Positions 1-8,678 of a stretch of 11,322 nt of DNA are shown piece by piece. Origin of the DNA: Acetobacteraceae bacterium (lineage in GTDB: Bacteria; Pseudomonadota; Alphaproteobacteria; Acetobacterales; Acetobacteraceae); the NCBI GenBank assembly GCA_027323595.1, contig DAHWBL010000088.1, positions 1 to 11,322 on the forward strand, in the 5' to 3' direction. The notes beneath the pieces were generated by a model. The model saw nothing but the letters and a program-made list of their open reading frames with translations, had not been told where the DNA came from and did no database searches. Position 1 is the first letter of the stretch. Each line of letters begins with the position of its first letter. A program made the translations under genes and the position numbers.

Positions 1-844
1 CAAAGCGGGAGGAGAAAACCGTGTGCTCGCGCGTATCGGCGTTTTCCGCGTAAACGATGCCATCCGCCAGGCCCAAGGCGGTCTCGAAACTATCCGCCAG
101 CCGCTGTTCCAGGCCGGGCTTAACCACCAGCCGGTCCACCACCACCTCGATATCGTGCTTCAGGGTCTTCTTCAGCGCCGGAACCTGGTCGATTTCATAA
201 ATCGTCCCGTCGACCTTGGCGCGGGTGAAACCCTTGCGCTGGAACTCCGCCAACTCTTTCCTGTACTCGCCCTTGCGGCCGCGAAGCACCGGGGCAAGCA
301 GCAACAGCCGCGTGCCCTCCTGCATCGCCATCACCCGGTCTACCATCTGGCTCACCGTTTGCGCCTCGATCGGCAGGCCGGTGGCGGGCGAATAGGGCAC
401 GCCCACGCGCGCCCAGAGCAGGCGCATGTAGTCGTGGATTTCCGTCACCGTCCCCACGGTGGAGCGCGGGTTGCGGCTGGTGGTCTTCTGCTCGATCGAG
501 ATCGCCGGAGACAGCCCCTCGATCTGATCGACATCGGGCTTGCCCATCTGTTCGAGGAACTGCCGCGCATAGGCCGACAGACTCTCGACATAGCGGCGCT
601 GCCCCTCGGCATAGATGGTGTCGAACGCCAGCGAGGATTTGCCCGACCCCGACAGGCCGGTGATCACCGTCAGGCTGTCGCGCGGGATCACCACGTCGAT
701 GTTCTTGAGATTATGCTCGCGCGCGCCGCGCACGATGATGTTGTCGCGCGCGTCCGCGGTGATCACGCTGTCGCCCGCCGTCGCGTTCAAGGCGCGCGCA
801 CGCGGCTTGCGCGTCACACCGCGCGTCACATTCTGGCCGGCCAT
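1..844 (-). CDS. uvrA: UvrA, excinuclease ABC subunit A (5' part, runs off left edge)
   Basis: UvrA is the DNA damage-recognition ATPase of nucleotide excision repair; it loads UvrB at lesions. Only the first 281 codons lie here. The ATG at 844-842 opens a roughly 35-residue basic extension, then the core starts at about residue 36 (IIVRGAREHNLKNI). Walker A is GLSGSGKSS, residues 63-71. Then come the family blocks YVESLSAYARQFLEQM, EGLSPAISIEQK and RNPRSTVGTVTEIHDY (about 86-140), and FETALGL near the edge. The window ends just before the first zinc module, so its cysteines cannot be judged. The Shine-Dalgarno is weak (GGGA, about 10 nt upstream). The gene is divergent from ssb with a LexA box 38 nt upstream of the start, so SOS induction is expected. 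Family assignment is certain; the exact start is likely but not proven. Confidence 0.97.
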   Translation of the reverse strand, partial: MAGQNVTRGVTRKPRARALNATAGDSVITADARDNIIVRGAREHNLKNIDVVIPRDSLTVITGLSGSGKSSLAFDTIYAEGQRRYVESLSAYARQFLEQMGKPDVDQIEGLSPAISIEQKTTSRNPRSTVGTVTEIHDYMRLLWARVGVPYSPATGLPIEAQTVSQMVDRVMAMQEGTRLLLLAPVLRGRKGEYRKELAEFQRKGFTRAKVDGTIYEIDQVPALKKTLKHDIEVVVDRLVVKPGLEQRLADSFETALGLADGIVYAENADTREHTVFSSRF

Positions 845-850
845 GCGAGC

Positions 851-863
851 TGATCCCGGATCA
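851..863. repeat. Short palindrome in the uvrA leader
   Basis: TGATCC-C-GGATCA is a perfect inverted repeat (6-nt arms, 1-nt centre) between the LexA box and the uvrA start codon. In uvrA mRNA it overlaps the only weak Shine-Dalgarno candidate. It could be a protein site or chance; the function is unknown. Confidence 0.3.
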
Positions 864-882
864 AGGGTGGTGAAAAGGGCGT

Positions 883-897
883 GTTCTTGTGCTGTTC
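883..897. promoter_or_regulatory. LexA (SOS) box, GTTC-N7-GTTC
   Basis: GTTC at 883-886 and GTTC at 894-897 are separated by exactly 7 nt, a perfect match to the direct-repeat LexA operator known in Alphaproteobacteria. It lies 38 nt upstream of the uvrA ATG and 138 nt upstream of the ssb GTG, where LexA would block a uvrA promoter and perhaps also an ssb promoter. The core promoter hexamers for either gene are not clear. Confidence 0.8.
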
Positions 898-906
898 CTG
901 TGATAT

Positions 907-924
907 GGCACCGGTGAGGGTGCC
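907..924. repeat. Inverted repeat in the uvrA-ssb spacer
   Basis: GGCACC at 907-912 and GGTGCC at 919-924 form a 6-bp stem with a 6-nt loop (GGTGAG), in the ssb leader and just beyond the LexA box. No T-tract follows, so it is not a standard terminator. It is recorded as unexplained structure in a 191-bp spacer (845-1035) that otherwise holds only the LexA box and the ssb ribosome site. Confidence 0.3.
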
Positions 925-1022
925 TGCAAAGGGGTGATCTCGGCCCTGGCCGAGGGGCCCGTGGTGTGGTTACCTGCGGTTGAATATTCGGGCCTGGCTC
1001 GCCCCCTGGGTGCGGCCGACAT

Positions 1023-1029
1023 GAGGGAG
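1023..1029 (+). promoter_or_regulatory. Shine-Dalgarno that decides the ssb start
   Basis: GAGGGAG ends 6 nt before GTG 1036. It supports the GTG over the in-frame ATG at 1021, which sits just ahead of this element and could not use it. Confidence 0.8.
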
Positions 1030-1035
1030 CAAGCG

Positions 1036-1539
1036 GTGGCAGGCAGTGTGAACAAGGTGATTCTGGTCGGCAATCTGGGCAAGGACCCCGAGATTCGCAC
1101 CGGCCAGGATGGCACCAAGATCGTCAATTTCTCCCTCGCGACCAGCGAAAACTGGACCGACAAGGCCAGCGGCGAACGCCGCGAGAAAACCGAATGGCAC
1201 CGCGTGGTGGTGTTCAACGACCGCATCGCCGACGTGGTCGAGCGCTATCTGAAAAAGGGCGCCAAGGTCTATGTCGAAGGCGCGTTGCAGACCCGCAAAT
1301 GGACCGACCAGAGCGGCGTCGAGAAATATTCGACCGAGGTGGTCATCGGCCGCTTCAAGGGCGAGCTGACCATGCTGGACGGCGCGCGTGGCGGCGAATC
1401 GGCGATGGGCGGGGAGGGCGGCTATGCCCAGCGCGCGCCCGCCGCCCGCGCCCCGGCCGGCGCCCGCGCCGCCAAGCCCGCCGCCGACAGTTGGGACGCG
1501 CCGCGCGGCGGCGATCTGGACGACGAAATCCCGTTCTGA
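1036..1539 (+). CDS. ssb: Single-stranded DNA-binding protein SSB
   Basis: SSB coats single-stranded DNA in replication, repair and recombination and recruits partners through its C-terminal tip. The 167-residue protein has an N-terminal OB fold (about 1-115) with the DNA-stacking aromatics W40, W54, F60 and W89, an Ala/Pro/Arg-rich linker (about 117-150) instead of the common Gly/Gln-rich one, and the acidic tip LDDEIPF. I chose GTG 1036 because it begins the family's usual N-terminus (AGSVNKVILVGNLGKDPEIR) and has a strong GAGGGAG at 1023-1029 with 6-nt spacing. In-frame starts at 934 and 1021 would add residues without family similarity. It is divergent from uvrA, an arrangement also found in E. 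coli, and the shared LexA box may influence it. gyrA follows 106 nt downstream with its own promoter. Confidence 0.95.
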   Translation: MAGSVNKVILVGNLGKDPEIRTGQDGTKIVNFSLATSENWTDKASGERREKTEWHRVVVFNDRIADVVERYLKKGAKVYVEGALQTRKWTDQSGVEKYSTEVVIGRFKGELTMLDGARGGESAMGGEGGYAQRAPAARAPAGARAAKPAADSWDAPRGGDLDDEIPF

Positions 1540-1571
1540 CCGTCCGGCCCGCCAGCGCGCCAGCGCCAGCC

Positions 1572-1601
1572 CTGGCCTTCCTTGGCCCCAGATCGTATAA
1601 T
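1572..1601 (+). promoter_or_regulatory. Predicted gyrA promoter with perfect -10
   Basis: TATAAT at 1596-1601 is a consensus sigma-70 -10 in an otherwise very GC-rich spacer. The -35 is poor (CTGGCC at 1572-1577, 18-nt spacer, or TGGCCT with 17). The predicted transcription start is about 1607-1609, at or next to ATG 1608. Confidence 0.6.
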
Positions 1602-1607
1602 CGGGCG

Positions 1608-1645
1608 ATGAGTAGCCACCCCGCCCAAAGGACGCGCGCACCGCT

Positions 1646-1649
<4 letters not shown>
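1608..1649 (+). CDS. Putative 13-codon leader ORF overlapping the gyrA start
   Basis: ATG 1608 opens a 13-residue frame (MSSHPAQRTRAPL) whose TGA (1647-1649) overlaps the gyrA TTG (1646-1648) as TTGA. The -10 at 1596-1601 predicts a transcript starting about at this ATG, so it could be read as a leaderless ORF and feed terminating ribosomes to gyrA. The peptide resembles nothing I know. The layout is seen directly; translation and a coupling role are inference. Chance is a real alternative for so short a frame. Confidence 0.35.
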
Positions 1650-4400
<2,751 letters not shown>

Positions 4401-4408
<8 letters not shown>

Positions 4409-4913
4409 CCCCGCCGCAGGCGCACGCACCGGGGTCTATCCGGGCACCTTCGACCCGGTGACCAACGGCCACACCGACATCATCACCCGCGCCGCGCGGC
4501 TGGTGGACCGGCTCGTCGTCGGTGTGGCGCTCAACATCGGCAAGGGGCCGCTGTTCGAGATCGACGAGCGCGTCGCGCTGGTGCGCGAACAAACCGAACT
4601 GATCGCCCGCGCCAGCGGCACCCGCATCGATGTCACCGCGTTCGACGGCCTGCTGATCGATTTCGCCCGCGCCGAGCACGCCAGCATCATCGTGCGCGGC
4701 CTGCGCGCGGTGTCGGATTTCGACTATGAATTCCAGATGGCGGGCATGAACTACCGGCTCGATTCCGCCATCGAAACAGTCTTTCTGATGGCCAGCGAAC
4801 GCCATCAATTCATCTCCTCGCGCTTCGTCAAGGAGATCGCCCGACTGGGCGGCTACGTGTCGAGTTTCGTGCCGCCGCGCGTGCTCGAACGCATTCTCGG
4901 CAAACTGGCCTGA
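4401..4913 (+). CDS. coaD: Phosphopantetheine adenylyltransferase CoaD
   Basis: CoaD transfers AMP from ATP to 4'-phosphopantetheine, giving dephospho-CoA, the penultimate step of coenzyme A synthesis in the cytoplasm. The 170-residue protein shows the nucleotidyltransferase fold: GVYPGTFDPVTNGH (11-24) with the TNGH form of the (T/H)xGH motif, VRGLRAVSDFDYE (98-110), and ISSRFVKEI (138-146). Its length is normal for the family (about 160-170). ATG 4401 overlaps the gyrA TAG by 8 nt and has no clear Shine-Dalgarno, which suggests translational coupling to gyrA. An upstream in-frame start at 4347 inside gyrA adds only unrelated residues. The gyrA-coaD-isomerase order is common in Alphaproteobacteria. 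Confidence 0.96.
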
Positions 4914-4936
4914 ACCACGGACCCGGAGATCGCACC

Positions 4937-5515
<579 letters not shown>

Positions 5516-5523
5516 TGCCATGC

Positions 5524-5553
5524 GGGGCGCGCCCTTGACGGCGCGCCCCGTTT
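5524..5553 (+). terminator. Hairpin terminator after the isomerase gene
   Basis: GGGGCGCGCC (5524-5533) and GGCGCGCCCC (5540-5549) form a perfect 10-bp GC stem with a 6-nt loop (CTTGAC), followed by GTTTGT. It begins 8 nt after the stop. The T-tract is short, but stem strength and position fit the end of the gyrA-coaD-isomerase run and insulate tRNA-Lys. Confidence 0.75.
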
Positions 5554-5573
5554 GTCCTGAACAGCGCGTCTGT

Positions 5574-5649
5574 GAGCCCGTAGCTCAGTTGGTAGAGCAC
5601 GAGACTTTTAATCTTGGGGCCGTGGGTTCGAATCCCACCGGGCTCACCA
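5574..5649 (+). tRNA. tRNA-Lys, anticodon UUU
   Basis: A complete 76-nt cloverleaf: acceptor GAGCCCG (5574-5580) pairs with CGGGCTC (5639-5645), followed by discriminator A and an encoded CCA (5647-5649). The D arm uses GCTC/GAGC. The anticodon stem CGAGA/TCTTG holds loop CTTTTAA with anticodon TTT at 5607-5609, reading AAA and AAG. The variable loop is GGGCC, and the T arm GTGGG-TTCGAAT-CCCAC is canonical. Nothing is mismatched apart from one G-T pair in the anticodon stem. No convincing promoter was found in the short gap after the upstream terminator. Genes downstream belong to an unrelated metabolic block. Confidence 0.97.
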
Positions 5650-5663
5650 GGATGCGCTTCGGC

Positions 5664-5695
5664 TGCCCCGCCCGGGCGGCACCGTCGGTGACGGT
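5664..5695. repeat. Two adjacent inverted repeats after tRNA-Lys
   Basis: CCGCCCGGGCGG (5668-5679) is a perfect palindrome, and ACCGTC-GGT-GACGGT (5681-5695) is a 6-bp stem with a 3-nt loop. They lie in the 160-bp spacer between the tRNA and the next gene, directly before TATAAT. They may end the tRNA transcript or be an operator; neither is proven. No T-tract follows. Confidence 0.35.
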
Positions 5696-5698
5696 AAA

Positions 5699-5704
5699 TA
5701 TAAT
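5699..5704 (+). promoter_or_regulatory. Candidate -10 for the decarboxylase-like gene
   Basis: TATAAT occurs at 5699-5704, about 105 nt upstream of ATG 5810. No recognisable -35 is present at the proper distance, where instead the inverted repeat 5681-5695 lies, so an activator-dependent or repressed promoter is possible. It is a perfect hexamer in GC-rich DNA, but only half a promoter. Confidence 0.4.
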
Positions 5705-5809
5705 CGCCTTCCATCCTTCCCGGCGCTAGAATCGTTACGCGAGTTCAACCGGTAGGATGCATTTCGCCCGTGCGTTCTGTGTCCATCCCGGAAGCGAGAG
5801 GATGCACGC

Positions 5810-6706
5810 ATGGATGATCCGGTACGGCTCAGTGCCGCCATCGGGGCACGACACTGGCGCGTGGGGCTGGAGTTCGCCCTCGCCGACGACCCGCTGGTGC
5901 GCCTCGAATTTCACAATCTCACCCCGATCCATCACGCCTTCGCGCCGATGGTGCGTGACCAGCGCTATGACATGTCCGAACTGGCCATCGTCAGCGCGGC
6001 CCAGGCGGTAGCCTACGGCAAGCCGATCGTGGTCCTGCCGATGACGCTGGCGGCACGGTTCCATCATGGCAGCCTCGTTGGTCTGCGCGGCGTTGCACCC
6101 GCCGAGCCGGAGGATCTGCGCGGCGCGCGGATCGCGGTGCGCGCCTACAGCCAGACCACCGGGGTGTGGGTCCGCGGCCTGCTCGACGAGGAGGCCGGTC
6201 TTGGTGCCGCCGATATCCACTGGCTCACCCTGGAGGATGCGCACGTGGGCGAATATGCTGATCCGCCCTGGTGCGAGCGGGTGCGCGGCAATCATGGTCT
6301 GATAGACCTGCTGCGCACCGGCGGCGCCGCGGCGGCCGTGTTCGGCAATGATCTGCCCCCCGACGCCGACCTCGTGCCGGTGTTCAACCGCCCGCAGGAC
6401 GCCGACCGCGCCTGGTACAACCACAATCAGCTGGTGCCGGTCAATCACGTGCTGGTGGTCCGCCGCGCCGTCGCCCAGCGCCACCCCGAGGCGCTGCGTC
6501 ATCTGTGGGAGGTGCTGCGCGCGCAACGCCCGTTGCCCAGCCGCGGCACCATCGCCGCCGACATGGCACCGTTCGGGATATCGGCGATGACGCGCCCGGT
6601 GCAGCGCCTGCTCGATCTGTGCGCCCAGCAGCGCCTGCTGCCGCGCGCGCTCAGCGTCGAGGAATTATTCGCCGATGCGCGCGCGCTGCTGGGGCCGGCC
6701 GCCTGA
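5810..6706 (+). CDS. 4,5-dihydroxyphthalate decarboxylase-like protein (periplasmic-binding-protein-like fold, cytoplasmic)
   Basis: The 298-residue protein resembles 4,5-dihydroxyphthalate decarboxylase-type proteins, relatives of substrate-binding proteins that act as enzymes. Matching blocks are YDMSELAIVSAAQAVAYGKP (53-72), RFHHGSLV (83-90), the LRGARIAV segment with TTGVWVRGLL (103-125), and VNHVLVVRRAVAQRHPEAL (211-229) after VFNRPQDADRAWY. There is no signal peptide: the N-terminus is short and polar, which argues for a cytoplasmic enzyme rather than a transport receptor. ATG 5810 has GAGAGGA at 5796-5802 with 7-nt spacing. Its stop is 3 nt from the convergent FAH-family stop. With a ring-cleaving dioxygenase and an FAH hydrolase next door, decarboxylation of an aromatic acid is a reasonable guess. 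The true substrate is unknown, and a non-catalytic ligand-binding role cannot be excluded. Confidence 0.75.
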   Translation: MDDPVRLSAAIGARHWRVGLEFALADDPLVRLEFHNLTPIHHAFAPMVRDQRYDMSELAIVSAAQAVAYGKPIVVLPMTLAARFHHGSLVGLRGVAPAEPEDLRGARIAVRAYSQTTGVWVRGLLDEEAGLGAADIHWLTLEDAHVGEYADPPWCERVRGNHGLIDLLRTGGAAAAVFGNDLPPDADLVPVFNRPQDADRAWYNHNQLVPVNHVLVVRRAVAQRHPEALRHLWEVLRAQRPLPSRGTIAADMAPFGISAMTRPVQRLLDLCAQQRLLPRALSVEELFADARALLGPAA

Positions 6707-6719
6707 GCCTCAGGCCGCC
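6697..6719. terminator. Palindrome covering both convergent stop codons, possible two-way terminator
   Basis: GCCTGAG (6701-6707), one C, then CTCAGGC (6709-6715) is a perfect inverted repeat, extended by GGC/GCC (6697-6699 with 6717-6719) across one mismatch. Each arm contains one of the two TGA stops of the convergent genes. In RNA the loop would have to open from inner pairs. No T-tract is seen on either strand, so termination is only a suggestion. Confidence 0.4.
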
Positions 6720-7570
6720 TCGATCGGATTGCGCAGCGTGCCGACCCGCTCGACCGACACGTCGCATACATCGCCGGGCTTCATCCAAAGCTGCGGCTTG
6801 CGCGCAAGCCCCACCCCGGCCGGCGTGCCGGTGACGATGAGGTCGCCGGCCTGCAGGGTGAACGCCTCGCTCAGCGTGGAGATCAAGGTGGCGACATCGA
6901 AAATCATGTCGTCGGTGTTGGCGTCCTGCACCACCTCGCCGTTCAGCGTGGTGGTGATGCGCAGGCCCTTGGCCCCTGGCGGCAGCTCGTCGGCGGTCAC
7001 CAGGATCGGCCCGAACGCGCCGGTCGCATCGAAATTCTTGCCCACCGTCCATTGCGGCGCCTTGAACTGGTAGTCGCGAATCGACGCCTCGTTGAACAGC
7101 GAATAGCCGATCACGTGCGACAGCGCGTCCGCCTTGCTGATCGAATGCCCGCTCTTGCCGATCACCGCCACCAGTTCGCCCTCGTAATCGAGCTGCTCGG
7201 ACACGACCGGCCGCAGGATCGGCTGGCCGTGCGCGACGAGCGACGAGGCGAAGCGGCCGAACACCGTCGGGTAGGCCGGCTGCTCGAAGCCCGATTCGCG
7301 CGAGTGATCGGCATAATTGAGGCCGATGCAGATGATCTTCGGCGGGTTGGGCAACGGCACCAGCACCGTCACCGCGTCCAGATCCACGATGCCGCAATTC
7401 GCCAGCGCCGCACCTGCTGCTGCAAGTGCCGCCGGCCCGCGCGCGACGAGTGCGGTGAGGTCGCCCGGATAGCCGGGCTCGTCGGCGAAGCACGCCCTGA
7501 AAGGCTGGTCCGCGCCGGCGGCAGCCGCGATGGCTGTGCGTCCGGCGGTCTGGATCATGGCGAAGCGCAT
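6710..7570 (-). CDS. Fumarylacetoacetate hydrolase (FAH) superfamily protein
   Basis: FAH-superfamily enzymes cleave or isomerise C-C bonds in beta-dicarbonyl products, often after aromatic ring cleavage. The 286-residue protein has a degenerate N-terminal part and a catalytic FAH domain: IGLNYADHSRESG (82-94), metal-binding glutamates in DYEGELVAVIGK (E130, E132), NEASIRDYQ (160-168), TVGKNFDATGAFGP (175-188, Lys178) and VTGTPAGVG (246-254). The third metal ligand, usually Asp in NDxxxRD, is Glu161 here. ATG 7570 has AGGAGG at 7583-7578, 7-nt spacing, a strong site. It lies 36 nt after the dioxygenase gene on the same strand, so one operon in the order ring cleavage then product processing is likely. 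It could be a hydrolase, isomerase or acylpyruvase; sequence alone does not decide. Confidence 0.9.
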   Translation of the reverse strand: MRFAMIQTAGRTAIAAAAGADQPFRACFADEPGYPGDLTALVARGPAALAAAGAALANCGIVDLDAVTVLVPLPNPPKIICIGLNYADHSRESGFEQPAYPTVFGRFASSLVAHGQPILRPVVSEQLDYEGELVAVIGKSGHSISKADALSHVIGYSLFNEASIRDYQFKAPQWTVGKNFDATGAFGPILVTADELPPGAKGLRITTTLNGEVVQDANTDDMIFDVATLISTLSEAFTLQAGDLIVTGTPAGVGLARKPQLWMKPGDVCDVSVERVGTLRNPIEAA

Positions 7571-7606
7571 GGTGTTTCCTCCTGCTGCGATCTGGGCTTT
7601 GCCCGA

Positions 7607-8560
7607 TCAGCCGATTTCGTAATTATGGGCGAAATCCTCCGGCGGAACCGGCCCCCACAGATAGAACCCGTTCTCCGGCGTGTGCGACATCGCCTGCCAG
7701 TCATGATCGGCCGAGATGAAATCGATGTCGCATGAATATTCCGAGTAGCTGCCCCAAGGATCGCGCACATAATGGAAATAGTTCGACCCCAGCACGTGCC
7801 GCCCGAATCCCCAGCCGCGCGAAAACCCCAGATCCGCCATCCGCGCCGCCCCCACGCCGATATCCTGCACCGAGGCGACATCCCAGCTCACATGATGCAG
7901 TCCCGGCCCGCCTGATTGCGCGAAGGCGACCAGATGATGGTCGCTGCCATGCACCCCGTGCAGGAACGCCACCACCCCGGCCTCGTCGGACAGGCGCAGC
8001 CCCAGCACGCGGCAATAAAAATCGATCGCGCGAGGAATATCCGAGGCAAACAGCAAAATATGCGACAGCCGCCGCGGCACCGCCACCGGCATCTGGTCGC
8101 GCGTGGGCATGGCGCGCAGATTGGCCGGGGCGGAGATGAATTCGGCGCGGGTTTTTTCTCCCGGCGAGGATTTTTCCGCCACCTTGATCTCCAGCAGCGT
8201 CCCGTCCGGGTCACGCAGCCAGATGCCGTCGTCGGCCATGCCCGGCGGCGGCGCCAGCCGCTCGATGCCAAGCGCTGCCAGATGGGCGGCAAATCGCGGC
8301 ATGTCGCGCGCATAGGCGCCGAAGCTGACATGCATCAGCCGCTTGCCGGGGCCTTCCACGAAACGCAGCCAGCGATGCGCATGCACCTGGGTAAAGATGT
8401 CGAGCCCACCGCCAGATTCCACGACCCGCAGCCCAAAGCCATGATAAAACCGCCGCGCCGCCTCCAGGTCGGGCACCTCGATGCTGACATGGTCCATCGA
8501 ATGCACACCCAGCAGCCCCGCCCGGGTGCTGGCCGGCACATACCCCCCGATCTGCGTCAT
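7607..8560 (-). CDS. Two-domain VOC extradiol-type ring-cleavage dioxygenase
   Basis: The 317-residue protein has two vicinal-oxygen-chelate domains, as in type I extradiol dioxygenases (BphC, catechol 2,3-dioxygenase), which open catechol rings next to the hydroxyls using Fe(II). The C-terminal domain keeps the expected metal triad: His167 (LSHILLFA), His223 (GLHHVSWDV) and Glu274 (SYSEY). It also keeps likely active-site residues: the His208-209 pair, His255 (GRHV) and Tyr264. The N-terminal domain also carries His24, His77 and Glu124 in the matching places. ATG 8560 begins the VOC protein; an in-frame start at 8602 would add 14 residues without similarity. A G-rich site (GAGGGG, 8577-8572) lies about 11 nt upstream. 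It heads an operon with the FAH gene and is divergent from a substrate-binding protein. A non-dioxygenase VOC function is possible but less likely. Confidence 0.85.
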   Translation of the reverse strand: MTQIGGYVPASTRAGLLGVHSMDHVSIEVPDLEAARRFYHGFGLRVVESGGGLDIFTQVHAHRWLRFVEGPGKRLMHVSFGAYARDMPRFAAHLAALGIERLAPPPGMADDGIWLRDPDGTLLEIKVAEKSSPGEKTRAEFISAPANLRAMPTRDQMPVAVPRRLSHILLFASDIPRAIDFYCRVLGLRLSDEAGVVAFLHGVHGSDHHLVAFAQSGGPGLHHVSWDVASVQDIGVGAARMADLGFSRGWGFGRHVLGSNYFHYVRDPWGSYSEYSCDIDFISADHDWQAMSHTPENGFYLWGPVPPEDFAHNYEIG

Positions 8561-8589
8561 CCTCGTTTTCCCCCCCTCACCTGACCCCC

Positions 8590-8618
8590 ATCGTGCCCGC
8601 ACCGCCGCGCATGGTCAA
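8590..8618 (-). promoter_or_regulatory. Candidate promoter for the dioxygenase-FAH operon
   Basis: On the minus strand TTGACC (8618-8613, 5 of 6 to consensus) is followed after 17 nt by CACGAT (8595-8590, 3 of 6). The start of transcription would be near 8583, giving a leader of about 23 nt to ATG 8560. The weak -10 would fit an activated promoter. No clear + strand promoter for the binding-protein gene was found in the same 118-bp spacer. Confidence 0.35.
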
Positions 8619-8678
8619 AGGGTGGCATCCTTGGTCCCCATCGATTATTCATCGTCGCGAACAGGGGGAGACCACGGC

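Noticed and set aside
23..853. A 276-codon open frame on the plus strand opposite uvrA
   Set aside because: The minus strand has unmistakable UvrA motifs; the plus frame is a compositional shadow with low-complexity residues.
934..1035. N-terminal extension of SSB from upstream GTG or ATG starts
   Set aside because: The added residues have no family match, while GTG 1036 has a strong Shine-Dalgarno and starts the conserved N-terminus.
5535..5563. tRNA-Lys promoter using TTGACG in the terminator loop as -35
   Set aside because: At 16-18 nt downstream there is no hexamer resembling a -10, so the match is probably chance.
5757..6011. An 84-codon frame starting upstream of the decarboxylase-like gene
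   Set aside because: It overlaps that gene out of frame, lacks a ribosome site and has no recognisable protein character.
8481..8678. Longer form of the substrate-binding protein
   Set aside because: It would overlap the divergent dioxygenase gene and place the signal peptide internally; ATG 8679 has a strong Shine-Dalgarno and a proper signal sequence.
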